DNA of 17,738 nucleotides from JBEVEP01 sp040512755. Lineage in GTDB: Bacteria > Pseudomonadota > Alphaproteobacteria > Rhizobiales > Rhizobiaceae. Positions 7,546 through 14,460 of the stretch are shown one piece after another. The notes beneath the pieces were generated by a model that worked only from the letters and a program-made list of their open reading frames with translations, had not been told where the DNA came from and made no database searches. The stretch is taken from positions 1 to 17,738 of the forward strand of contig JBEVEP010000397.1 of assembly GCA_040512755.1 (NCBI GenBank). Reading direction: 5' to 3'. Numbering within the stretch: the stretch's first letter is position 1; every line of letters begins with the position of its first letter. A program made the translations under genes and the position numbers.

Positions 7546-8264
7546 AACGAAAGAAAGTTACCTGGCCGCAGGCGAGAGCCTTTTCGGTCCATCTCCTCAC
7601 CGCATCCGGTTCCTTCCTCGCGTTCGTGTCTCTAGTCGCGGCGAGCGAGGAACGTTGGACGGCGATGTTTTGGTGGCTCGGCCTTGCGCTATTCGTCGAC
7701 GGTATCGATGGGCCGATCGCGCGCAAGCTGCAGGTCAAGGAAATCCTGCCGACATGGTCAGGCGAGTTGCTCGACAACATTATCGACTACGTGACCTATG
7801 TGCTCATTCCGGCTTTCGCGCTCTACCAGCGGGGATTCATGGGCGAGGGGCTGTCCTTCCTTTCGGCGGCCATCATCGTGATTTCGAGCGCGATCTACTA
7901 TGCGGATACGGGCATGAAGACGAAGGAGAACTTCTTCAAGGGGTTCCCTGTCGTCTGGAACATGATCGTCTTCACATTGTTCGTTATCGAGCCCGGACAG
8001 TGGGTGTCGTTCGCCGTCGTGGTCATCGCCGGCATCCTGACGTTCGTCCCGGTGAATTTTCTGCATCCGGTTCGTGTCGTACGCCTGCGTGAGATCAATC
8101 TGAGTGTCTTTCTGGCGTGGTGCTTGTTCGGCGCGATCGCGCTCATCCAGACGATGGACGCCTCGTATTTCGTCAAGGTCGGCATCGCCGTAACCAGCAT
8201 CTACCTGTTCTCCATCGGTGCCGTGATGCAGCTTTTCCCGACACTTGGCTTGCGGAAGGCCTGA
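7542..8264 (+). CDS. pcs: Phosphatidylcholine synthase (CDP-alcohol phosphatidyltransferase)
   Basis: Pcs condenses choline with CDP-diacylglycerol to make phosphatidylcholine and CMP in the inner membrane, a route typical of Rhizobiales and other host-associated bacteria. The N-terminal ARAFSVHLLTASGSFLAF is characteristic of rhizobial Pcs. The catalytic CDP-alcohol phosphotransferase motif is present, counted from the start used here: D56-G57, A60-R61, G74, D78 and D82 (FVDGIDGPIAR then GELLDNIIDYV). Twelve residues separate the Arg and Gly, rather than the eight common in other enzymes of the superfamily. About eight hydrophobic helices follow. A GTG at 7542 gives 240 residues, close to the roughly 240 usual for Pcs, and overlaps the DUF1326 stop (GTGA), suggesting translational coupling. 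An in-frame ATG at 7518 adds eight residues and has no ribosome binding site. Confidence 0.92.
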   Translation: MKRKKVTWPQARAFSVHLLTASGSFLAFVSLVAASEERWTAMFWWLGLALFVDGIDGPIARKLQVKEILPTWSGELLDNIIDYVTYVLIPAFALYQRGFMGEGLSFLSAAIIVISSAIYYADTGMKTKENFFKGFPVVWNMIVFTLFVIEPGQWVSFAVVVIAGILTFVPVNFLHPVRVVRLREINLSVFLAWCLFGAIALIQTMDASYFVKVGIAVTSIYLFSIGAVMQLFPTLGLRKA

Positions 8265-8267
8265 CCG

Positions 8268-9245
8268 ATGTCCAAAGCCATACAGATTCAAGCCCATGGC
8301 GGGCCTGAAGCGCTCCAATATGTGGACGTCGACCCAAGCCGGCCCGGGGAGGGGCAAGTCCTCATCCGTCACACGGCGATCGGGCTGAATTTCATCGACG
8401 TCTACTACCGCACCGGTCTCTATGCGGCGCCCAACGGGCTGCCGCTCATCCCGGGAGGAGAAGGCGCTGGTATCGTGCTCGAAACCGGAAGCGGCGTATC
8501 AGACCTTCAGCCCGGCGACCGTGTTGCCTATGCGGTCGCAACCGGCGCCTATTGCGAAGAGCGCGTCATTGCCGCCGATCGCCTCGTGAAAATCCCAAGC
8601 GGAATCTTGGATGAGCAGGCCGCCGGCATGATGCTGAAGGGCATGACCGCCGAATACCTGCTGAGGCGGACGTTCAAGGTAAAGCCGGGCGACACGATCC
8701 TCTATCACGCGGCAGCCGGCGGCGTCGGTCTTATCCTCGGCCAATGGGCGAAGCATCTCGGCGCTACCGTGATCGGCACTGCCAGTTCGGCCGAAAAGAT
8801 CGCAATCGCCAGGGCCCATGGCTTCGACCACGTCATCGACTACAAGAACGAGGACTTCGTCGGGGCGGTGAAGACGATAACCGGCGGCAAGCTCTGCGAC
8901 GTGGTCTATGATTCCGTTGGCAAGGACACTTTCCCCGGTTCGCTCGACTGCCTGAAGCCGTTCGGTCTGTTCGCAAGCTTCGGACAATCGTCCGGTCCCA
9001 TCCCCCCGTTCAATCTGGCAATCCTGGCGCAAAAAGGCTCCCTTTATGCCACCAGGCCGACGCTGTTCGTCTACAACGCCAAGCGCGAAGCTTTGGAGCA
9101 ATCGGCTCAGGCTCTGTTTGATGTGGTCCTGCAGGGTGCGGTCAGTATTGAGATCAACCAGCGCTACCCGCTGAAGGATTCTGGGCGGGCGCATGCCGAT
9201 CTCGAAGGCCGTCGCACGACCGGAACGACCGTGCTTCTCCCGTGA
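8268..9245 (+). CDS. qor: NADPH:quinone oxidoreductase (zinc-independent MDR family, QOR type)
   Basis: The 325-residue protein is a medium-chain dehydrogenase/reductase of the quinone oxidoreductase branch. It begins AIQIQAHGGPEALQYVDV, followed by GLNFIDVYYRTGLY, a QOR hallmark. PGGEGAGIV ends the N-terminal catalytic domain. The nucleotide-binding motif is HAAAGGVGLILGQWAKHLGA, with AAAGGVG at residues 148-154. The zinc ligands of alcohol dehydrogenases are missing, as expected for QOR. The enzyme should reduce quinones in the cytosol using NADPH. Its physiological substrate is uncertain. The start lies 3 bp after the pcs stop and AAGG within the pcs end serves as ribosome binding site, so it is the last gene of the DUF2182-DUF1326-pcs operon. 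A hairpin follows the stop at once. Confidence 0.9.
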   Translation: MSKAIQIQAHGGPEALQYVDVDPSRPGEGQVLIRHTAIGLNFIDVYYRTGLYAAPNGLPLIPGGEGAGIVLETGSGVSDLQPGDRVAYAVATGAYCEERVIAADRLVKIPSGILDEQAAGMMLKGMTAEYLLRRTFKVKPGDTILYHAAAGGVGLILGQWAKHLGATVIGTASSAEKIAIARAHGFDHVIDYKNEDFVGAVKTITGGKLCDVVYDSVGKDTFPGSLDCLKPFGLFASFGQSSGPIPPFNLAILAQKGSLYATRPTLFVYNAKREALEQSAQALFDVVLQGAVSIEINQRYPLKDSGRAHADLEGRRTTGTTVLLP

Positions 9246-9246
9246 A

Positions 9247-9274
9247 TCTGCGGCCGATCTCCGCAGAATTTCTT
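9247..9274 (+). terminator. Likely terminator after the quinone oxidoreductase gene
   Basis: TCTGCGG (9247-9253) and CCGCAGA (9261-9267) form a 7-bp GC-rich stem with a 7-nt loop, beginning 2 bp after the stop and followed by ATTTCTT. The T-run is interrupted, so efficiency may be moderate. It separates the pcs operon from the BMP transporter operon. Confidence 0.5.
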
Positions 9275-9373
9275 GAAGGAGTTTCAAATCAGCTTCTCTT
9301 TGCGTTGTGAACCAAGCGCGCCTACCATGCTTCTCGGGAACACTATAACTTTGAGAAGAAATCGGGAGGCGTT

Positions 9374-10945
9374 GTGGAAACAACCCAAGGAACCGATGGC
9401 GCGAACTTGCTCAAAGTCCGCGGCCTGACCAAAATCTTCGGCACTTTGAAAGCCTGCGACGCAATAGATCTCACGATTGGGAAAGGTGAGATTCACGCGT
9501 TGCTCGGCGAGAACGGCGCCGGCAAGTCCACCCTGGTGAAAATGCTATTCGGCTCTCTGGAGCCGTATGCGGGCGAGATCTACTGGAACGGCCAGCAGGT
9601 CCGCATCACCAGTCCGCACGCCGCAAAGAAACTCGGCATCGGCATGGTTTTCCAGCATTTCTCGCTCTTCGAAGCGCTTACAGCGGCGGAGAATATCGCT
9701 CTGTCGCTCGCCGAAGATACGCCGATCAACACGATCGCCGCAAAGGCCAAGGCGCTGTCCTACAGTTACGGGCTACCGCTGGATCCATACTCACTGGTTG
9801 GCGATCTCTCGGTCGGCGAGCGGCAACGCATTGAGATTATCCGCTGCCTGCTGCAAAAGCCGGATCTCATCATCCTGGACGAGCCGACTTCCGTTCTAAC
9901 CCCCCAAGAGGCCGACAAGCTGTTCGAAACGCTGGAGAGGCTGCGTTCCGAAGGCAAGTCCATTCTCTACATCTCGCACCGGCTCGAGGAAGTGAAGCGC
10001 ATGTGCGACCGCGCTACCGTGCTTCGGCACGGAAAGGTGGTTGGCCATTGCGATCCGCGTAAGGAAACGGCGTCCTCGCTTGCCCGCATGATGGTTGGGA
10101 CCGAGGTAAAGGCCGTCGTGCGCCCGCCGGCGGAAGGCATCGACAAGGCAACCGCGCTTCTGGAAATCCGCGGGCTGAGCCGCAAGCCAGCTACGCCGTT
10201 CTCCATTCCGCTGCGCGATATCAAGCTGAATGTCCGAGCTGGAGAGGTGATCGGCATTGCAGGCGTGGCGGGCAACGGCCAGGGCGAGTTCTTTGAGGCC
10301 GTATCCGGCGAAGCCTTGCAGGATCAGGCCGCAACGATACGCATCCGCGGAAAGGATGCAGGCCGGCTGTCCATTTCCGGCCGCCGGCTGCTCGGCGCGG
10401 CCTTCGTACCGGAAGAACGGCTCGGACACGGCGCAGCGCCCCGCATGAAACTCTCCGAGAACCTGCTTCTGTCACGCCATACGACCGACAGGAAGGCATT
10501 CCTTGGCCCTGCAGGCATTGTCCAAAGCGGCGCAGTTTCCGCGGCGTCCCAGCGCATTATTCAGGAGATGGATGTCCGCAAGAGCGCGCCCGATCCCGAA
10601 GCGGCGGCTCTTTCAGGCGGCAATCTTCAGAAATTTATCGTCGGTCGCGAGCTCGACCGGAGCCCGGCGGTATTGGTCGTCAACCAGCCCACCTGGGGCG
10701 TCGATGCAGGTGCTGCGGCGCGCATCAGGCAGGCATTGATTGAACTGGCGCGCAACGGCTCGGCCGTCCTGGTGATCAGTCAGGACCTCGACGAGCTGTT
10801 CGAGATCTCCGACGCCATCGCTGTCATGCACAATGGCGATCTGTCGAGGCCGTTGCCCCGCGCGGAGGCAACCTTCGAGAAGATCGGGTTGCTGATGGGC
10901 GGCGCCGAACCCGGGCATGTCGAGCATGGCATGGAGGTCGCGTGA
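9374..10945 (+). CDS. BMP-type (nucleoside/purine) ABC transporter, two-domain ATP-binding subunit
   Basis: The 523-residue protein has two ABC ATPase domains in tandem, as in YufO-type and CUT2-like ATPases. The first is complete: Walker A GENGAGKST (45-53), Q-loop Q94, signature LSVGERQR (145-152), Walker B LIILDEP (165-171) and switch histidine H202. The second is degenerate: GVAGNGQGE (297-305) lacks the Walker A lysine and VNQP (436-439) stands where Walker B Asp-Glu would be, while LSGGNLQK (413-420) is intact. So one functional ATP site pair is expected. The protein energises the two permeases encoded next, at the inner face of the membrane. A GTG at 9374 preceded by GGGAGG is the best start. 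The operon order with a BmpA-type binding protein points to nucleosides or related purines, though the exact substrate is not visible. Confidence 0.93.
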   Translation: METTQGTDGANLLKVRGLTKIFGTLKACDAIDLTIGKGEIHALLGENGAGKSTLVKMLFGSLEPYAGEIYWNGQQVRITSPHAAKKLGIGMVFQHFSLFEALTAAENIALSLAEDTPINTIAAKAKALSYSYGLPLDPYSLVGDLSVGERQRIEIIRCLLQKPDLIILDEPTSVLTPQEADKLFETLERLRSEGKSILYISHRLEEVKRMCDRATVLRHGKVVGHCDPRKETASSLARMMVGTEVKAVVRPPAEGIDKATALLEIRGLSRKPATPFSIPLRDIKLNVRAGEVIGIAGVAGNGQGEFFEAVSGEALQDQAATIRIRGKDAGRLSISGRRLLGAAFVPEERLGHGAAPRMKLSENLLLSRHTTDRKAFLGPAGIVQSGAVSAASQRIIQEMDVRKSAPDPEAAALSGGNLQKFIVGRELDRSPAVLVVNQPTWGVDAGAAARIRQALIELARNGSAVLVISQDLDELFEISDAIAVMHNGDLSRPLPRAEATFEKIGLLMGGAEPGHVEHGMEVA

Positions 10946-12042
10946 TGCGGATAGAACTTGCAAAGCGTCCTGAGCATTCTGCGCTGTTCAGCGCACTGTC
11001 TCCCTTCATCGCACTCGCGCTTACGCTGGTCGCCGGCGCAATCATGTTCTCGCTGCTTGGCAAGAACCCTGCCGACGCGCTCTACTACTATTTCATCGAC
11101 CCGCTGCGCGAGATGTGGTCGCTGCACGAACTCGCGGTCAAGGCGGCCCCGTTGATCCTTATCGCCGTGGGGCTTTCCGTCTGCTACCTCTCCAACAATT
11201 GGAACATCGGCGCTGAGGGCCAGTTCACGCTCGGGGCGATCGTCGGGTCAATGCTTCCGGTGCTGTTCCCGCAATTTCAGAGCTGGATCGTCCTGCCGCT
11301 CATGCTGATCATGGGCATGGTGGGCGGAGCTGCCTACGCGGCGATCCCGGCCTTTCTAAAGACGAGGTTCAATACCAACGAGATCCTGACGAGCCTTATG
11401 CTCGTCTATGTCGCGCAGCTCTTTCTCGACTGGTTGGTGCGTGGTCCCTGGCGCAATCCCGAGGGCATGAACTTCCCGGAAACCCGCAATTTCCATGCGC
11501 AGGCCATTCTGCCGGAAATCTGGTCGGCTTCGGGCCGGGCGCACTGGGGCTTCATCTTCGCACTCGTGGCGGCGGTTGTCCTGTGGTTCACGCTGTCTCG
11601 CACGTTGAAGGGGTTCGAGGTGAAGGTGCTCGGCCAAAGCCCCCGGGCAGGGCGCTTTGCCGGCTTTTCGGCCTCGCGCATGGTGTTCTTCGCTTTCCTG
11701 CTGTCGGGCGCGCTCGCCGGGCTTGCCGGGATATCGGAAGTGTCGGGCGCCATCGGACAATTGCGGCCAACGATCTCCCCCGGCTATGGCTTCGCGGCAA
11801 TCATCGTGGCGTTCCTCGGGCGGCTGAACCCGCTGGGGATCATCGCGGCGGGCCTGGTGCTGGCGCTCTCATATCTCGGCGGCGAGGCGGCACAGATCTC
11901 TATAGGCGTATCAGACAAGGTCGTTCGCGCCTTCCAGGGCATGCTGCTCTTCTTCGTGCTCGCTTGCGACACCCTCATCCACTACCAAATCCGGTTTGTC
12001 GGCGTGCCGGCGAAATCCGCGGAGGCTGCTCAAAATGTTTGA
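10945..12042 (+). CDS. BMP-type ABC transporter permease (YufP-like)
   Basis: The 365-residue integral membrane protein belongs to the branched-chain/BMP permease family (BPD_transp_2). Family features include LILIAVGLSVCYLSNNWNIGAEGQF near residue 75 and GFEVKVLGQSPRAGRFAG in the cytoplasmic loop that contacts the ATPase. FLLSGALAGLAG is followed by the late GFAAIIVAFLGRLNPLG stretch. About nine hydrophobic helices are visible. It should form half of the transport channel with the next gene product. Its ATG overlaps the TGA of the ATPase gene by one base (TGATG), so translation is probably coupled. I prefer this ATG at 10945 to the GTG one codon earlier. Confidence 0.92.
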   Translation: MRIELAKRPEHSALFSALSPFIALALTLVAGAIMFSLLGKNPADALYYYFIDPLREMWSLHELAVKAAPLILIAVGLSVCYLSNNWNIGAEGQFTLGAIVGSMLPVLFPQFQSWIVLPLMLIMGMVGGAAYAAIPAFLKTRFNTNEILTSLMLVYVAQLFLDWLVRGPWRNPEGMNFPETRNFHAQAILPEIWSASGRAHWGFIFALVAAVVLWFTLSRTLKGFEVKVLGQSPRAGRFAGFSASRMVFFAFLLSGALAGLAGISEVSGAIGQLRPTISPGYGFAAIIVAFLGRLNPLGIIAAGLVLALSYLGGEAAQISIGVSDKVVRAFQGMLLFFVLACDTLIHYQIRFVGVPAKSAEAAQNV

Positions 12043-12949
12043 AGACATCCTCATTACGATTGCGACTGCCGCAACACCGCTGTTGATTGCAGCCATCGGC
12101 GAACTCGTGGTGGAACGTTCCGGTGTCCTCAATCTCGGCGTGGAAGGTGTGATGGTCATGGGCGCCGTGACAGGTTTCGGCGTCGCATTGGTGACCGGAT
12201 CGCCCTGGTTGGGCGTCATTGCCGCCATCATCGTCGGCGCACTTTTCTCGCTGCTGTTCGGCTTCCTGTCGCTGACGCTCGTCACGAACCAGGTTGCGAC
12301 AGGCCTTGCGCTGACTTTGCTCGGTCTGGGCCTCTCCGGCATGATTGGCGAGAGTTTTGTCGGCCAGCCCGGCGTCAAGATGGCGAACCTGCACATCCCG
12401 TATCTCTCCGACATTCCTTTCGTCGGCAAGCTGCTGTTTGGTCAGGATCCGCTGTTCTACGTTTCCATCTTGCTGACTTTCGGGGTTGCGTGGTTCCTGT
12501 TCAAGTCGCGCGCCGGCCTGACGCTTCGGTCGGTTGGCGATAACCACACATCCGCCCATGCGCTCGGAATCAATGTCATCGGTATCCGGTATCTGGCGGT
12601 GATGTTCGGTGGGGCCTGCGCCGGTCTGGCCGGGGCTTATCTCTCGCTTGTCTATACGCCGCAGTGGATAGAGAACATGACCGCCGGTCGTGGATGGATC
12701 GCGCTCGCGCTGGTCGTCTTCGCGTCCTGGCGGCCGTGGCGTGTCCTGGCTGGAGCCTACCTCTTCGGCGCGGTCACGATCGGACAGTTGCATGCTCAGG
12801 CTTTGGGGATCGGGGTTCCCTCGCAGCTACTTTCTTCGCTTCCCTATCTGGCAACGATCGTGGTCCTTGTTCTAATCTCGCGCAACCGTCGGCTGACAAT
12901 GGTCAATACACCGGCTTCGCTCGGTCGATCGTTCGTACCGGATCGTTAG
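12035..12949 (+). CDS. BMP-type ABC transporter permease (YufQ-like)
   Basis: The second, shorter permease has 304 residues. It begins MFEDILITIATAATPLLIAAIGELVVER, then has the signature SGVLNLGVEGVMVMGAV, followed by TNQVATGLALTLLGLGLSG. LTLRSVGDNHTSAHALGI is the cytoplasmic coupling loop, and GGACAGLAGAYLSL comes after it. About eight hydrophobic helices are visible. It should pair with the longer permease as a heterodimer in the inner membrane. The ATG at 12035 has GGAGG 9 nt upstream and overlaps the preceding gene by 8 bp; an earlier in-frame ATG at 11996 would lie deep in that gene and lacks this signal. A 191-bp gap with hairpins separates it from the binding protein gene. Confidence 0.92.
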   Translation: MFEDILITIATAATPLLIAAIGELVVERSGVLNLGVEGVMVMGAVTGFGVALVTGSPWLGVIAAIIVGALFSLLFGFLSLTLVTNQVATGLALTLLGLGLSGMIGESFVGQPGVKMANLHIPYLSDIPFVGKLLFGQDPLFYVSILLTFGVAWFLFKSRAGLTLRSVGDNHTSAHALGINVIGIRYLAVMFGGACAGLAGAYLSLVYTPQWIENMTAGRGWIALALVVFASWRPWRVLAGAYLFGAVTIGQLHAQALGIGVPSQLLSSLPYLATIVVLVLISRNRRLTMVNTPASLGRSFVPDR

Positions 12950-13004
12950 AGATCGACCGAAGGGGACGGTTCTCGGCTTGAGGCCGATGCCGGGATGAGA
13001 GACA

Positions 13005-13041
13005 GAGCGGTAGCACCAGTTTCGCTGGTGTGCGGCCGCTC
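13005..13041 (+). promoter_or_regulatory. Interrupted stem-loop between permease and binding protein genes
   Basis: CACCAG (13014-13019) pairs with CTGGTG (13025-13030) around a TTTCG loop. GAGCGG (13005-13010) can pair with CCGCTC (13036-13041) outside it, with small internal loops between the two stems. There is no T-run, so this is not an intrinsic terminator. It may be an mRNA processing or stabilising structure, or part of a leader RNA for the binding protein gene. Confidence 0.4.
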
Positions 13042-13105
13042 CGGGGAGGGGCGCGTAGGGCAAAACGAACACAAGCACTACCTGCGAGATAAACGATTCA
13101 GGGAC

Positions 13106-13120
13106 TTTGCCCTGGGCAAA
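13106..13120 (+). promoter_or_regulatory. Small hairpin just upstream of the binding protein ribosome binding site
   Basis: TTTGCC-CTG-GGCAAA is a perfect 6-bp stem with a 3-nt loop. It ends a few bases before GAAAGAGGA (13124-13132), the ribosome binding site of the gene starting at 13141. Its position suggests an effect on translation or on 5'-end stability of the binding protein mRNA; this is inference. Confidence 0.35.
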
Positions 13121-13140
13121 ACTGAAAGAGGACGAACACA

Positions 13141-14211
13141 ATGAAGAACAAGATACTGTCATTTGCGATTGCCGCTGCGGCGCTTTCGCTCGGAACAATC
13201 GGCGCGGAGGCAGCAACGAAAGCGTGCTTCATCTACGTCGGCCCGATTGGTGATTTCGGCTGGTCGTATCAGCATCATCAGGGTCTTGAGCAGATGAAGG
13301 CCGCACTTGGTGATCAGGTCGAAACGGCCTATCTCGAAAGCGTGCCCGAAGGTGCGGACGCCGAACGCGCCATCGAGCGTTTCGCGCGCTCAGGCTGCAA
13401 CATCATCTTCACGACGTCGTTCGGCTACATGGACCCCACCAACAAGGTGGCCGGCAAATTTCCAGATGTGAAGTTCGAACACGCGACCGGCTACAAGCGC
13501 GATCATCCGAACGTTTCGACCTACAATTCCAAATTCTATGAAGGCCGCTACGTGCAGGGCGTGATTGCCGCGAAGCTCTCCAAGGCCGGTGTCGCCGGAT
13601 ATATCGCCTCCTTCCCGATTCCCGAAGTTGTGATGGGCATCAACGCCTTCGTGCTCGGCGCGCAGTCGGTCAATCCCGACTTCAAAGTGAAGGTCGTGTG
13701 GGCCAATACGTGGTTCGATCCGGGCAAGGAAGCGGACGCCGCCAAGGCGCTGATCGATCAGGGCGTAGACATCATCACCCAGCACACCGATTCCACGGCG
13801 CCAATGCAGGTTGCGACTGAACGTGGCATCAAAGCCTTCGGCCAGGCCTCCGACATGATCAAGTTTGGACCGGAAACCCAGCTTACGTCGATCACGGACG
13901 ACTGGGGCCCATACTACATCAGCCGCGTCAAGGCTGTGATCGACGGTACCTGGAAGCAGGAGGATGTCTGGGGCGGCATGAAGGAGGGGCACGTCGTGAT
14001 GGCGCCCTATACGAACATGCCGGACGACGTGAAGAAACTGGCGGAAGAGACCGAGGCCAAGATCAAATCGGGTGAGTTCGAGCCCTTTACGGGTCCGATC
14101 ACCAAGCAGGATGGCACGGAGTGGCTGAAGGCCGGCGAGGAAGCCGACGATGCGACGCTGCTTGGCATGAACTTCTACGTCAAAGGCGTGGACGACAAGC
14201 TGCCGCAATAA
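13141..14211 (+). CDS. BMP-family (BmpA/Med) ABC transporter substrate-binding protein
   Basis: The 356-residue periplasmic protein is of the basic membrane protein (BMP/PnrA) type. A signal peptide covers about residues 1-24 (MKNKILSFAIAAAALSLG, ending GAEA). The mature part starts KACFIYVGPIGDFGWSYQHHQGL, the usual first strand and binding loop. Other features are NIIFTTSFGYMDP, HPNVSTYNSKFYEGRYVQGVIA and VDIITQHTDSTAPMQVA, the last being a ligand-side loop. Structurally known relatives such as PnrA bind purine nucleosides. Binding residues differ between subfamilies, so the ligand (nucleoside, base or another small molecule) is open. It is the last gene of the ATPase-permease-permease operon and ends before a strong terminator. 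AGAGGA lies 9 nt before the ATG. Confidence 0.93.
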   Translation: MKNKILSFAIAAAALSLGTIGAEAATKACFIYVGPIGDFGWSYQHHQGLEQMKAALGDQVETAYLESVPEGADAERAIERFARSGCNIIFTTSFGYMDPTNKVAGKFPDVKFEHATGYKRDHPNVSTYNSKFYEGRYVQGVIAAKLSKAGVAGYIASFPIPEVVMGINAFVLGAQSVNPDFKVKVVWANTWFDPGKEADAAKALIDQGVDIITQHTDSTAPMQVATERGIKAFGQASDMIKFGPETQLTSITDDWGPYYISRVKAVIDGTWKQEDVWGGMKEGHVVMAPYTNMPDDVKKLAEETEAKIKSGEFEPFTGPITKQDGTEWLKAGEEADDATLLGMNFYVKGVDDKLPQ

Positions 14212-14252
14212 AGACGCGGCGAATGCAAGGGCAGCGACTGCTCTTCAACATG

Positions 14253-14286
14253 CACAAACCCCGCCGATTGGCGGGGTTTGTGTTTT
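14253..14286 (+). terminator. Rho-independent terminator of the BMP transporter operon
   Basis: CACAAACCCCGCC (14253-14265) and GGCGGGGTTTGTG (14270-14282) form a perfect 13-bp stem with a GATT loop, followed by TTTT. It begins 41 bp after the stop of the binding protein gene. Confidence 0.93.
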
Positions 14287-14460
14287 CGGACCTCGTTGAT
14301 TGAGACTGGCGAGGGATGGGGCGGTAAGCTGCCCAGTTTCCCTTTGCATTGTCTCAAGCCGCTTGTGCCGGGCTCCATCGGGTAACGGCTCGCACGGACC
14401 GCTCAACGCCTCGCGGTCTGAGAAAGACCGTATCGGATTGAAGTGCCGGTCGCCTCGGAA

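Noticed and set aside
9349..9359. CACTATAACTT as a -10 box for the BMP transporter operon
   Set aside because: No acceptable -35 box lies 16-18 bp upstream, and the leader would be only a few bases before the ribosome binding site.
13390..14208. 272-codon minus-strand frame
   Set aside because: It is antisense to the BMP binding protein gene; no signal peptide, motif or ribosome binding site.
14414..14430. CGGTCT-GAGAA-AGACCG as gltA terminator
   Set aside because: It has a 6-bp stem with no T-run on the minus strand; not enough for an intrinsic terminator.
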